Below are positions 1-11,409 of a stretch of 64,000 nt of DNA, one piece after another. The stretch's first letter is position 1. Every line of letters starts with the position of its first letter. The notes beneath the pieces are model-generated. The model saw nothing but the letters and a program-made list of their open reading frames with translations, was not told the DNA's origin and ran no database searches. The stretch comes from Flaccisagitta enflata (lineage: Eukaryota > Chaetognatha > Sagittoidea > Aphragmophora): assembly GCA_965153355.1 (NCBI GenBank), contig OZ231126.1:2356001-2420000 (forward strand), given 5' to 3'. Position numbers and translations under genes: made by a program.

Positions 1-252
1 TCGGTTTGCTTTACCCGGCCGAGAGATCGCCGTGTGAATCACCTCAGGCCAACTTTACAAAAGGCACTGCAAATCAAATGGTCAACAAAGAGTGGATAAA
101 AAACTCAGACCAACCGGCGAGTGAACAGCTTGGCTAGTGCTTGTCTTCTACCTTTACAGAAAAAGAAACTAATTTAGCCAATAAATGACAAAAGCTCAAA
201 AGCAAGCGGAAAAAAGTACAAAAGACCGAGGGCTGGCGATGCGAGACAAAAA

Positions 253-412
253 CAGTGGAACCCCGCAATAACAGACTCGTTTTTAAAGGTTTCCCATCAT
301 TAAAGATCAAGTGGTGGCTCTTAATGCAACTTCATCTCTGCTTAAATGGTAAACCTGAATTGGAGGTAAAGGGTCTTCAACCCCAAAGGATCGATAAAGC
401 AGGGTCCTACTG
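253..412. mobile_element. Short MITE with pogo/mariner-like inverted ends
   Basis: The element opens with CAGTGGAACCCCGC and closes with the inverted counterpart (read inward, CAGTAGGACCCTGC). A second copy lies at 51576-51750 with the same ends and internal landmarks: two Rtaaaggt motifs and a central ggtaaacctga. The 3' flank is TA; the 5' flank is AA, so the target-site TA may have decayed. TIRs of this form flanked by TA are known from Tc1/mariner and pogo-type MITEs. The family assignment is inferred from termini alone; no transposase is present. Confidence 0.65.
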
Positions 413-1480
413 TAATTGTTACAAATTAGAGTGCAAAGTACAAGGAGACAACAAACAATTGGCTAACATCAGCCACTGGTCGGTGAAACTCAATAAGTCA
501 GAAAATCATAATACAAACCTAAATCGAAAGTCCATTTCTTCTGCAGTCTTTACTCTTGAAACTTCAATCTTCCTCCAACTCCCTCGATCTTAATCTGCTT
601 CTCTCCACTTCTCATCTATTTTTTGAAATAGTAGCTATGAACAAAATAATTACAACTATTTCCGGTGGAGGAAATAGCCAATCAGATACTGAAAGGTACT
701 GCCTCTGACATTGACGTCAACAGACATAACACTGTCATTTCAACCAAACTGCGGGCAGAAAGTCCTCCATGGACTAATTGCCACCGGAGCCTTCTTTTGT
801 CGGCGCCAACGAAGACAGTGGCCCAGAAGTGCCTTTCGCGCCTTGTTTGGCTTCAACACTGCTGGCACCAGCAGCAGCGACAGCAGCAGCAACAGCTGGA
901 TCGGCACTGCGTTAACGAAAGATGTCAAATTGTCTACTTACCCGAAATAAAAGCAGCACCGCGACGATTACATTTATCGAACACTGAGAAATATATTGAG
1001 CATTATCAAACCCAATTTGTGTTTTCAAGAAGAGACAACCGACAATGATTGACAGCATGATATAGCCAACGACGTTGAAAGCAACCTACAGAAGTGATGT
1101 TGACAGTCATAAATAAATGCCATGTGTTTTACATGACTGCATGACTTCCTTGAAAACACACCTAAAATGAAAAAACAAAGATTTAAGTCAAATATCGCGA
1201 CGCCCAGAAAAAACCTACAAGAAAAAAATTTAAAACCAATTAGTTATTCTGTACACATTAACTAAAGTCTTTTTCCCTCCCTTTTTTGGTCTAAAATGGA
1301 AAAAAGGGGGAGATAATGGTTGGAGTCCTAATCCCAGTATTGAATCCCTGAGTTCGGTTCAAGTCCGCAACTCACGGATAAGGGTTCGAGTCCCAGTTAG
1401 CGGTTTAAGTCCGTGATTAACAATTTTCAAAGGCAGTTTTCCCCTTTTGGGCCTCCAACGGAAAAAGGGGAGGAGGGCAA
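413..1480. other. Interval without a recognised gene
   Basis: Positions 700-960 are locally GC-richer, with several overlapping short open frames, one running into a CAG/Gln-rich stretch near 870-900. None resembles a known domain, and three frames are open over the same stretch, so I do not call a gene. From about 1320 the sequence holds GGTTCGAGTCC-like motifs that lead into the minisatellite at 1495. Confidence 0.4.
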
Positions 1481-1494
1481 AAACAGGTACAAGT

Positions 1495-1730
1495 GTTGGT
1501 TGAAGTCCAACGGAAAAAACAAAATTGTTGGTTAAAGTCCAATAGGTGCAAGTGTTGGTTAAAGTCCAACAGAAAAAAATTGTTGGTTAAAGTCCAACAG
1601 GTGCAAGTGTTGGTTAAAGTCCAGCAGGTACAAGTGTTGGTTTAAGTCCAACAGGTACAAGTGTTGGTTAATGTCCAACGGAAAAATGTTGGTTCAAGTC
1701 CAACAGGTACAAGTGTTGGTCAAAGCCCTA
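1495..1730 (+). repeat. Minisatellite of T-arm-like hairpins (about 9 units)
   Basis: About nine copies of a 17-nt core, GTTGGTTAAAGTCCAAC or close variants, are spaced about 26-32 bp apart and separated by CAGGTACAAGT-type spacers. The core is a perfect 5-bp stem (GTTGG/CCAAC) around a 7-nt loop. That is the geometry of a tRNA T arm; one unit (near 1688) has the loop TTCAAGT. Related degenerate copies (GGTTCAAGTCC, GGTTCGAGTCC) occur just upstream at 1355-1410. No complete tRNA cloverleaf was found. Confidence 0.8.
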
Positions 1731-1794
1731 CGGGGAATTGTTGCATTGATATTGAGCCACTGCTTGCATTGATACTGATTTCTCTTATATTTCT

Positions 1795-1970
1795 GAGGCC
1801 AACGTAACCATCCTTATGAAATCTGCAAACTTGACCTAAGCCTGCATGATGATGCTGTTTCTACTCGCAAGTAATGGCAGCAGAGGCCAACGTAACCATC
1901 CTTATGAAATCTGCAAACTTGACCTAAGCCTGCATGATGATGCTGTTTCTACTCGCAAGTAATGGCAGCA
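1795..1970. repeat. Recent 88-bp tandem duplication
   Basis: Positions 1795-1882 are repeated almost exactly at 1883-1970, starting gaggccaacgtaacc and ending aatggcagca. The near identity suggests a recent duplication. Confidence 0.9.
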
Positions 1971-2317
1971 GACACCCTCAGACGGTTTCTTGTGTCAAGT
2001 TCAAGAGTGACATCATGGACACGATCATAGGCTCTTTACAAAAAAAGATCAGACATGGCTTGTGTTGCAGGGAAAACCCACTTGTAAATATATGTTGTAC
2101 ATATAAAAAGATAAAGACTAGATGTTAAGATAACTTTTGAAAATTTTTCATCTTGACTGTCTATCCGTCCCTCTGTCTGTGAGCAAATTCTCTCCTTATG
2201 ACACATTGCAAGTTATCGTGGTATTTATCAATCACCATCACTAATTAAAAAATGATGAAATAATTTTTATTATTTTTCCCAGTCAAAATTTGATATGAAA
2301 AACAAAGTCACAAGTCA

Positions 2318-3166
2318 ATGCCCATTTTGACTTATGTCTTCCTCTCTGTCTTATGTCAAAAGTTATGGCAAAACATACTTATTAATGTTAACAGCACAAA
2401 ATCAGCCGGGTTACAAGAGGTGTTCCTTACCAACGAGTGGTTCAATAAAAAGTCAAAGGGAATCTGCCTCTTCATCTTGAGCGTTTTCTCGGCGCTAAAA
2501 TTGGTCGGGAGAGGCAAAGATTTCCATCAAAACTTGACATTATCTCAAAAGACCGATGTCACATACCCAAGTGATTTGACGATGTCTGCCAGGCAGTTCA
2601 CCATTGAGCATTATGCTACTGAGACTGGCAATTTCTCAATGGAAAGAATTGAGCGGTTTGTGAACGTTGATCACCGCATGGGCCTCTTGGATATGGAACA
2701 TGAACCAGTACACATCGGTTTGGGCAACTGGAATTGGTCTCTCACTTCCATCCTCGTCATTGGAATGCTCTATCTTGCCTTAGTTTGCAGATAAGGTCGC
2801 CGCTATGTTCCAAATCTGCCTTGTAGGCATGGCCGAGATGACCAAGCATGCGATGACGGGCCAGAACACCCCAATGTCCAACGAGTGAGGAATGCAATAC
2901 CCGGCGGACAGGCACCACCCCCTTATGCAAGGTTTGAACAAGACCAAGGAGTTCAAAACATCTTCACCAACGCTGGACAGGTGGCAGCACGCAATGATGA
3001 TGCTGCACGGCGTCGTCGGCGACGGCAAAACGATGCGTTGAGGTTGATTGCTAACGCTATTGCTAATGCAAACACAAATGCCCCAAGACCTCAGGGGCAG
3101 GCAAGTGGTGACCGAGATATCCAGATAGTGGATGATCCGCTCCCTCAATCCACCCCCTCCGAATGA
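2318..3166 (+). pseudogene. Possible single-pass membrane protein reading frame broken by one stop
   Basis: An ATG-initiated frame of 158 codons (2318-2794) ends with a hydrophobic segment (LTSILVIGMLYLALVC) followed by one Arg and TAA. The same frame then continues open from 2795 to 3166. The downstream part begins with basic residues (GRRYVPNLPCRHGR, as expected just inside a membrane) and continues with a Pro/Ala/Asn/Arg-rich tail containing six consecutive Arg. The match between a membrane segment and a positively charged continuation across an in-frame stop suggests one gene interrupted by a nonsense change, or a spliced or readthrough junction. The opposite strand is also open over 2780-3265, which weakens the case. 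I do not recognise the family. Confidence 0.28.
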
Positions 3167-3341
3167 CTGTAGCAATGTCCAAATTGCGCCCCTGCCTTTG
3201 CTGTCCGGTGCTGTGGAAGCAAATGAAGTGCAAAATGAAGGATAGACAGGCAAAAGTGAAATCAATTTTGATTTTTACCGGCCTAGTTGAAATTGGCTGA
3301 ATTTTGAGCTTCATTTTGATGAAAAATGGGTTTGAGAAAAA

Positions 3342-3936
3342 TACTATCTAGGAAATAGAAATCTTCCCGCACGTTTCAGTCTATAACTCTTGTGAAAATC
3401 ATCTGACTAAGAAAAAATTGGTGACTAAAATGAAGCTCTTCGAATTTGCAAGCCATCTACGCAAACCGCATCCTGCTATCTCATTGGGTTTAGAAGTTAT
3501 CTTAATTTGAATGAAATCATTCCATTTGAAGATTTCTTAATTTGAATTTTTTACAGTAAGTCTTATCCATTCAAAGTTAAATATCTCCGTTGTTTTTTGA
3601 TCAATTGACAAAAAATTGGTGGCCAAAATGAAGAGTTTTTCAAGGGGCATCTTTTTCCTTTTTTGCGCAACAAATTCAGTCCAGCCGTTTAAAAGTTATG
3701 ATCACTCAAAGATAAAAAGGAGGAAAAAATTTGTTTCATGGAAAAAGGCTGGAAGCCATCACTCCAAAGTACCTCCTGATACTTTACAAATTGCTGAACC
3801 GGCCATTGGCGGTGATAATTGAGTCAGGGGGAGCCTACATCTATCATTGATCCATTTGCAATCAACAGATATACGTGATCATGTAGATAAATGACATGAA
3901 TTCATAGGTGGGAAGATTTCTATTTCCTAGATAGTA
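3342..3936. mobile_element. TA-flanked MITE, family TACTATCTAGG (copy 1)
   Basis: It begins TACTATCTAGGAAATAGAAA and ends with the inverted counterpart TTTCTATTTCCTAGATAGTA. The outer TA on both sides fits a Tc1/mariner-type TA target duplication around a CTATCTAGGAAATA terminal repeat. Length is 595 bp. Related copies of 591-615 bp lie at 33091-33702, 33701-34315 and 52399-52989. No transposase; non-autonomous. Confidence 0.8.
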
Positions 3937-4464
3937 CTAGGGTTGGGTGGATTTTGCTTGGCTAACTAGGAGTTGAGCTCTCAATACCCTCATAGCCTAG
4001 ATTTTCTGTAAGAACTTGTTTTTTCCAAAATGAAAAAAGTTCCACCTATTTCAAGAGTTATCCCTTGTACTTTTCGCTGTATATACTTTGCCATATCGTG
4101 TCTCTGGAAATTTTTTTTTTCATTATTGCTGTACTGTTACTGTTTGCTACTACTTGCTACCTTGATTACCATTACTATTGTTCTCTTTTCACCCGTTCAT
4201 TTTACCATGTGGATAAAATACCAGGGGAGAATCTGACGATATAATGGGCTGCCCCTGCCCCTGCCCTTAAAGCCCATTATATGTTAAGTGGTATTATATC
4301 CCCATTGAACTACTGTACCCCCCTCCCCAATGGTCTATGCCCTTTCCTCTCTGCCCCTTCTTAGTGAATATCCTGTTTGAGGTCATTGAACCATCTCTAC
4401 CATCATCAAAACCGAAGGATCGAGGCAGTTGAAAGAAGGAAATTCAGATATGAGGGCTAAACTC
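3937..4464. other. Interval without a recognised gene
   Basis: Unique AT-rich sequence with a short pyrimidine-rich stretch (4120-4200) and CCCCTGCC runs near 4250. I see no gene. Confidence 0.5.
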
Positions 4465-4831
4465 TGTAACATAAGACCTATTTTAGTAGTAGTAAAAAGA
4501 TATGTAACAATGCCATAGAGCAATATTGTAACTTCTGTCCCAAGCCTTTGTTCTCTACAATATTGCTCATATCTCTCTCAAATGTTCTAGAAGCCCAAAG
4601 GAAGAAGATTCTCCTTCTTATAGCTATCTCCTTCTAATAGGTCTCCTTCCTTCTAGAACACTGGGAAGGTATAAAAAGGCGATCTCCCCTTATTGTGGGC
4701 TCTCTTCCCAATGTGTTACTGTTACACTTTCACATTGTTGGCAACGTGTTGTCAGATAAGTCTTGCTGATATGCCTATGTATCAAATACAGTAAAAGAAA
4801 TAATAACATACTTGTCTTACTATCATTTACA
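4465..4831 (+). mobile_element. Possible solo LTR-like sequence
   Basis: A 367-bp stretch starts TGTAACA and ends TTTACA (short inverted TGTAA/TTACA). A TATA box (gtataaaaaggcg, 4670-4683) sits about two thirds along, followed by a C/T-rich start region, an arrangement seen in LTR promoters. No convincing 5-bp target duplication, primer-binding site or second LTR was found, so this is a candidate only. It could equally be an unrelated promoter-like stretch. Confidence 0.3.
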
Positions 4832-5065
4832 CAACAAACTACTGTGCCTACCTATATGATAGGTGAAATCTAAGTCCAGTGGATAGGTGTAAGTATTTTA
4901 GTGGTATGGTGTTAGCTCAGCCACCTGTAACGGTCGAAGGGTACCCGTTGATAACCTAAACTAGGTTACCATTCTATCAATGACCGCAAATCGGAATACA
5001 ACAATAAACCGATCGAGTGACTCGGTTTCTTCTTCTTATCCCCTATCCCCCTTCTCCTGACTCTC

Positions 5066-5107
<42 letters not shown>

Positions 5108-5669
5108 CTAGCATCTATCAAATTCGATGATCATTTGCTTATTTTTTTTAAAATTGAAAGTAAACAAAAGTTTAATAAACAAAAAATATAGAAAAATAGA
5201 AAAAAAATGCAGAAGTTAAAAAAAAAAGCTTAAAACAAATTAAAAAACTGAAAAAAAAAGAAAAAAGTACAAAAAGTACAAAAAGTATAAAAAGTAAAAA
5301 AAGTACAAAAAGTAAAAAAAGTACAAAAAGTAAAAATTTTGTAAATTAAAAAAAGATAAAGTTACACATCTGAAAAACAATAAATAAAAAAGTAAAAGTA
5401 AATAACTAATAAAGTGCAGGATTTAAAAAAAGAAAAAAAAAATCAGTGCTATTCTTAAATGATCCACACTTAATCATCATGCAAAAAAAATGTCAGTATG
5501 CAAATAAAAATCGATAATAACCGCAACCGGAAGTCGGTTATAGCAGTATCTGAACCGAACCTATATTTGCGATTTTTAATTTATTAATTGAACCTAATTG
5601 AACCGATTTTTATAAGCCAGATCGCCGAACTCTAGCCACCTGTAAGGAGGAGTGAGTGGAAGGATATCT
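4832..5669. other. AT-rich interval with a TC microsatellite
   Basis: It contains a short (TC)n tract (5069-5102) and an A-rich stretch (5150-5450) of degenerate aaaaagtacaaaaagta units. No gene seen. Confidence 0.6.
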
Positions 5670-6000
5670 GCCACACTGCATGGCCTAACGGTAGTTACTC
5701 GGAAAAAATGCCTCGGCATAGAGGCCCATACTGGGTGGTAGTACGGACCTTCCCCATCACATCCACACTAAGAGCCAAATGTTCTACTTGGAAATTAGGC
5801 CAAAATGGCCTAATATGGCCATTTCTCAGGTCATAATGGCTCTACCATGGGATTTACATGTTTTTTTTTGTTTGACTGGATTTTTTTCTCTAAAACTGAT
5901 GCCAATGGGTGATTTATAAACCTGTGGATACATATCAGGCCAAAGCAGAGGAAAACCCGGTCAAATTAACCTAATATGGCCTAATTCAAGGCATTTTTTT
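5670..6000 (+). repeat. Left arm of a long inverted repeat (paired with 8258-8583)
   Basis: Landmarks appear in this order: gccacactgcatggcctaac, ggaaaaaatgcctcggcata, ccatactgggtggtagta, the palindrome attaggccaaaatggcctaat, catgggattta, and ggtcaaattaacct. All recur in reverse complement and reverse order at 8258-8583. The pair spans 2.9 kb and could be the long termini of one element or two dispersed copies. Confidence 0.8.
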
Positions 6001-6030
6001 GCCAAAAATCCGTTTTATGATTCCCAAGCG

Positions 6031-6095
<65 letters not shown>

Positions 6096-6096
6096 G
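6031..6096. repeat. (TTG)n microsatellite
   Basis: About 22 TTG triplets. The Leu, Cys and Gln homopolymer frames here are artefacts of the repeat. Confidence 0.95.
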
Positions 6097-7065
6097 GGCA
6101 GCAGCTCTGAGGGTGTTTTCACATGTATGGGAAATTTTCTCCTTCTCCTCCTCCTTTACCCCCCCCCGTCTCAAACTTCTCAAGGCCCAAATCCCAGCCT
6201 TGAGGACCAAATCCCAACCTTGAGGTCCAAATCCCAGCCTCGAGACCCAAATCCCAGCCCCAAAGCCCAAATCGCCACCTCTTGGCCCAATTCAAGCCTC
6301 AAAGCCCAAATCCGGCTTTAAAGCTTAAATTGCAGCTTGAAGGTCGTAATTCTAGAGGAAAATCAAAAAGGTGAAGGAGAAAATTCCCCATATGTGTGAA
6401 AGAATGGGTCATTGAACCCTCCAAGGCCACTGCCCTGATCCCTCCCTCAGCTTCAATCACAACCCTAATAAGCAAGGCACAGATACTGCTAACCATCTAA
6501 TCCTTTTACGACAGCTGTTGTATTTTTTGTTGTTGTTGTTGTTGTTGTTGATGTTGTAGTTGTTGTTGTTTTTTTTTCTGTTATTGTAACCGTACATCAT
6601 TGCAGAGAATCTGACTTCCATTCTCATCATGCAACATGTGTGCGGGTGTGCAGGTGGGCATGGGCAGTGAAAAACAAGTCATCCAAGGACCGCACATGGT
6701 CAGCGGCACCAGTTGCCCTTTATGGGGTATTTAGGTGATGAGAGGTGAGAGCAGGGTAGTGACCCCTAAGGGCTGATGTCGAGTAGAACACTGGGGAGAA
6801 TTTCCATACAACCAGGAGAGAGGTTAGGGGGTCACATCAGTGATCTGGATGGGGGCTCTAGGCCTAAGAGGGATAATTTGAGATCGGTGAGGACTGACTT
6901 TAGGCTATGAGTCAAGATTTCAGCCCACAGTAGGCTGGACTGGGGCCCAAGACCTTTAGGGGGACGGATGGACGAACAGACGGATGGATGGATAGATGTA
7001 TGGAAGTTCACCCTGTATTCTACAGGACATTTGCCCTTTTGGGCTGCTACCCAAAAAGACTAACC
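6097..7065. repeat. Composite interspersed repeat (ggtcagcgg... head, caaatcccagc units)
   Basis: This is a member of a composite family seen at least seven times in the window. Its parts are degenerate 18-20-bp units of the type aaatcccagccttgagg (6185-6320), a head tcatccaaggaccgcacatg / ggtcagcgg (6679-6720), a gggctgatgtcg block, a GGACGGATGG tract (6962-7000) and a tail ctacaggacatttgccc ending gctacccaaaaag (about 7060). Function unknown. Confidence 0.7.
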
Positions 7066-7262
7066 AAGTTTTTTTGAAGGAGCAGTAATGCCAAAAAAGC
7101 CCTAAACGCCAAAAAAGCTAAGCGTTACCAACTGACAGACTGACAAACCAACTGACTGACAGACATAGTGGGTTACAGAGTCGCGTTCATGCAACTAAAA
7201 ACAAGTTCTGACGTTGGCAGCTTTTACAGAAATACTATGCCACTGGAATTTCGAAAAGGCTT

Positions 7263-7465
7263 TTTAGTCGCATGCTACGCGACTCTGCACCCCGCTATGT
7301 CGGTCGGTTGGTTGGTCGGCTTGTTGGTTGGTCCGCTTTTTACTTTTTTGGCATTTTTGAGCTTTTTGAGCATACGGCTCCTGCCCAGATGCCCTGGTGA
7401 CCTTCCATAGCACTGCTCCTGCCCACCCACGCGCGACTAGGGTAGCCGTTTATCCAGCCTTGTTT
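7263..7465 (-). mobile_element. Helentron/HINE-like element (reverse copy)
   Basis: On the minus strand it begins acaaggctggataaacggct and ends with the near-palindrome agtcgcgtagcatgcgacta. It carries the family's cccacgcgcgac/ctcctgccca block and a GGTCGGTTGG microsatellite. The termini, 3' hairpin and internal microsatellite resemble Helentron-associated (DINE-1/mini-me/pearl) elements; that assignment is an inference. Confidence 0.75.
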
Positions 7466-7665
7466 GAGTATGTACTAGTGACTATCACCATGTGTTTGGT
7501 CATCAGCACATGACTATATGGTATCAGTTGGTTGGTCTGTAGGAAAGTTTTATTACCCATTTCTAAGATAACAATATATATGTGTTAAGGACATTATTAT
7601 GTCTTAAGTGAAGAATTTATAAATTGTCTCTTCAATTTCATTTACAACAGAAAAGGGCTGGAGAA

Positions 7666-7812
7666 GACAAAACAAGGCCGTGTACACAGCCCACAAGTAG
7701 TTGCTTACGGGTGGGCAGGGGCAGTAATGTTGGTGGGCAGGGGCAGTGATGTTGGTGGGCAGGGGCAGTTTTGGGCAGGAGGGGCTGATATGTGGATTGG
7801 CAGGAGCAGCAG
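7666..7812 (+). mobile_element. Truncated Helentron/HINE-like element with expanded internal unit
   Basis: A degenerate 5' end (acaaggccgtgtacacagcc) is followed by three tandem copies of ggtgggcaggggcagt, a motif present only once in other copies. The 3' hairpin is missing. Confidence 0.65.
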
Positions 7813-8257
7813 TGCTCAGAAATAACCTTATCAGTCGATTTTGCCTCATCCCAAGTTTTGCGTTCTAGGCCACCTTCCTTCCCACGTACACAGCCTCTTA
7901 TAGAGTCGCTTAGCCAGCAGCTAAAGATTATCTGAAATCTGGCCACATCAGCTTATCTAGACCAGGTTATTGGTTGGGAAAGCCAAATATGCATTTGTTC
8001 AATAAGCACACCACAGGGTTAATAGTCCTGGAGAAAAAAAACTGATACTTCGTTATCAAATTCTTCATGCCTGCAATCATGGTTTTTAAGGATGAAAAAC
8101 ATGTTTTTTTGGCCATATTAAGTCATTTTGGCCTGATATTTAGACTGCTCAATACAGAGGTATAACCATAGAGAAAAAATGTAAAATGACCTAACAATTC
8201 CAGAGAGGAGAAGCATAATTACATATTCTTAAATCTTTTCATTCTTTAAAAAGGATT
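7813..8257. other. Interval without a recognised gene
   Basis: Unique AT-rich sequence. It has palindromic tatta...ggcctgat motifs near 8105-8140 that resemble the inside of the inverted repeat at 8258. Confidence 0.45.
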
Positions 8258-8583
8258 TTTCGCCTTAAATCAGGCCACATTAGGTCAATTTGACCGGATT
8301 TTCTTTTTGCCTTAGCCAGGCAGGTATCCATGGGTGATAAGATACCCCTTGGCATCAGTTTCGGAGAAAAAAATAGTCATACAAAAAAAAATTGCCGCGA
8401 ATCCCATGGTAGAGCCAAGATGACCTGAGAAATGGGCATATTAGGCCATTTTGGCCTAATTTCCAAGTAGAACATTTGGATCTTGGTATGGAAGTGAAGG
8501 GGAGGGTCCATACTACCACCCAGTATAGGCCACTATGCCGAGGCATTTTTTCCGAGTAACTACCGTTAGGCCATACAGTGGCC
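8258..8583 (-). repeat. Right arm of the long inverted repeat (paired with 5670-6000)
   Basis: Reverse-complement copy of 5670-6000 with all landmarks in reverse order, including the aggccattttggcct palindrome and the final taccgttaggccat. Confidence 0.8.
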
Positions 8584-8915
8584 ACCTTAGCCTATCTTAA
8601 GTTATGTCAATAGATGGTTGACCAACCGGTCTGACCCCCTTTATCTTCAAACTAGTCTTTCTTTTTGATGCATGCATTACGTTTCCTGCCTAGTTTTGTT
8701 CAATAATGTTTGGAAGCTCCAAAATTTTGTCATGTCTATCAGGCATTTCAAAACCGAGTGTTAATTGAGACCAACTGTTTTGGACAAGTAGAACAAAAAA
8801 TTCTATCTCCTACTTATACTATGACAAAAAAAACAGCATGTGAAAATATGCCAGGAAATTCAGCTGTAGGTTTAGTACACACCAGTACGCACCAGTAAGT
8901 AGACTAAAAGAAAAA

Positions 8916-9109
8916 TAAGGCCGGATACACAGCTACCCTAGTCGCGTGCGGGTGGGCAGGAGCAGTGCTGGAGAAGGTCACTAGGTCATCTGGGCAGGAG
9001 CTGTGTGCTCAAAAAGCTCAAAAACGCCAAAAAAGTAAAAAGGGGACCAACCGATCGACCGACGGACCAACATAGCGGGGTGTAGAGTCGCGTAGCACGC
9101 GACTAAAAA
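8916..9109 (+). mobile_element. Helentron/HINE-like element, near full length
   Basis: 5' end aaggccggatacacagctac, then gtcgcgtgcgggtgggcagg, the aaaaacgccaaaaaagtaaa block, a GACC/GACG tract, catagcggggtgtag, and the 19-nt palindrome agtcgcgtagcacgcgact followed by aaaaa. It shows the complete plan of the family. Confidence 0.85.
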
Positions 9110-9217
9110 TGCATCACAATCGAACAAGTAGCGGCAGGGGTTCATTTTAGTGCTCACAAGTGCAGGGTTACACCTTTGCAATAGAAATAGTAAATGAGCT
9201 GTACACTAAAAGTGTGT

Positions 9218-10080
9218 ACAACGTCTGTTGGGGTGCCTAAAAAAGTCAAAATTTAACTTCACCTGGCAAAAATGTTTTTCTTTTGCAAAAATGCTTTCAA
9301 ATGAGCCATTGTGCATTTTTCAAATCAATCAGGAACTATCTTTAGGGTGACTTTAGATCCATAAGAAAGAGACAAAATTTGTATAAAAGTGAAATAGATT
9401 CTAATGATGATTCAATGCAAACTTCAATCTCATCTAAACAGTCAGTGAACAAAACACAGTAGGTATATATATCACTCCGTTGGTTTTGATTCAACCCACT
9501 GATGTTGAACAGAATGCTGTAAACAACAATTGCTTGTTGAAATTGCAGTCGGCTGTTAAGTTACAAAGTTGGCAAAAATCCAGCTATCACCGAATAGAAT
9601 GGGACCTGCAGATTCATAATCCTGATGAAATTCTGAGAAGTTGATATGTCACACTAAAAACTTTTTATAAGAAATACTTTTTTTAATATTGCATTATAAT
9701 CAAATCAAACATTAATAAAGAAATTTTATTTTCTTATAAAAGTATATATTGTGACATATCAAACTTCTCAGAATTTCATCAGGATTATGAATCTGCAGGT
9801 CTCATTCTATTTAGTGAAAGTTGGATTTTTGCCAATTTTGTAACTTAACAGCCGGCTGTAATTTTAACAACCAGTTGTTATTTACAGCGTTCTGTTCAAC
9901 ATCAGTGGGTTGGATCAAAACCAACAAAGTGATATATATACCTATTGTGTTTTGTCCGCTGACTGTAAATGTGGTTCCCAATTGATTGGAAAGTCGTGCT
10001 ATGGCTCATTTGAAAGAAAAACATTTATGCTAGGTGAAGTACAATTCAGGCTTTCCTAGGCACTCTGACAGACGTAGTGT
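9218..10080. mobile_element. Foldback element: about 0.43-kb inverted arms
   Basis: The left arm (about 9218-9672) and right arm (about 9737-10080) are inverted copies. aatcctgatgaaattctgag pairs with ctcagaatttcatcaggatt, and the arms keep pairing out to cgtctgttggggtgcc / ggcactctgacagacg. A short AT-rich loop separates them. No coding frame. A transcript through it would form a long double-stranded RNA. Confidence 0.85.
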
Positions 10081-11409
10081 CTACAAGGTCCCCCATGAAG
10101 CTACTATTATACAAACTAAGATCATTAACAACAAAAAAAAACATTAAGTAAAAACGCATTCACAATGTCACCGATAAAATTTGGCACTGATTCAAGACAG
10201 CTTGTTTCTAGCTAGAAAATGCCAGATTATGTCAGGGCAGCCTTTTGACACATTTTGATTAGGTGTTAGATCTCTGCTTTACGGGCCTCGCAACAAACTC
10301 CTTTACACACAAGCCTTGTTTTCTTTATAAGTGAGGCCTCAGCGTGATACTTCAACCGATAAATGCAAGATTTGATATTCACGGTCCCAAAAAAAAAAAA
10401 AAATCACAACTTAAAAAACCTTATTGAAATCATTGACCATTGGAAAGAGCTTGAAAAAAATTTCAAAATGGCGCCAAGCAGAGCTCAGCAGGTCAATTCG
10501 TTTAGATTTCAGAGCTAAAAAAGTAATAATTTCCACCTCAACAAAAAGCAGAAAGTATGCAAAAAAGTGAGGGGAAAAAATTGACCTGTTTATTTTCAAT
10601 TTTTCTTGGCTTATCATGATATAATCATATAAAAATTGGTGAAAGAGCTTCAAAAAATCTGCCCAATGCGGAGCAGATTTTTCTTGTTTAAACCATTTAG
10701 ATTTTATATCAAAATGAATAGAAAATTGTTAAAAAAATCAAACTTGTTGTACGAAATTGTTCACGAATCCTTTATCTATGTCTACCCAAATGATTGCAAA
10801 TAATTTTTGGTACAAAAAAGGCCTAAACTAATCGTTTTTACAGAAAAATCAAATTTAGCACAAGAAATAACAGCAATAGATAATTGAATTGTATTACTGA
10901 GACGAAATTGAATTGTTTTACTGAGACGAAATTTTGCCAAGATGGTATTCAAGGTATTCAAGGAGTATTTGGGCAAGAACAGTGAGGCCCTTAAAAAAAG
11001 TAACAGCAGTCCAAAGGCAGCATATGATGAGCGGTACTCGTGCACTGCTTGAATCTGCATCTGTTCCGCATCAACTATGGTCTGCTGCTTAATTTTTACC
11101 TTTATCTCTCCATTGGCATGACGCCTCTCAATGCAAATAACTCTAGTGTTTGGCTTTAGATTACGATGTCAAGGCCAAACATAAAAGCCACAATCAAAGT
11201 TGATATAACCAAAACAAGAAACTCAAGGTCAAAAGTTCAAGTTAGGGAAGGGATAGTAAACAGTTGGATGTACAGTACCTTCCGAGCAAACCCGGCTAAA
11301 ACTGGAGGATCAATTTTTGGTACAACGGCAATTTTTTGAAGGAAGACGAAGTGTTTCACCCCACTTTTTGCATCACTTTGTGGACAATTTATTTTAATTT
11401 CATTTTTCA
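10081..11409. other. Interval without a recognised gene
   Basis: Unique AT-rich sequence, with a local direct repeat ttgaattgt(a/t)ttactgagacgaaat at 10884-10935. No conserved domain in any frame. Confidence 0.5.

Noticed and set aside
1355-1425. tRNA gene
   Set aside because: B-box-like motifs are present, but no acceptor stem, D arm or anticodon arm could be folded around them.
2780-3265. 161-codon minus-strand frame overlapping the plus-strand membrane-protein candidate
   Set aside because: Cys/Ser-rich without domain features; more likely the antisense shadow, though it lowers confidence in the plus-strand call.
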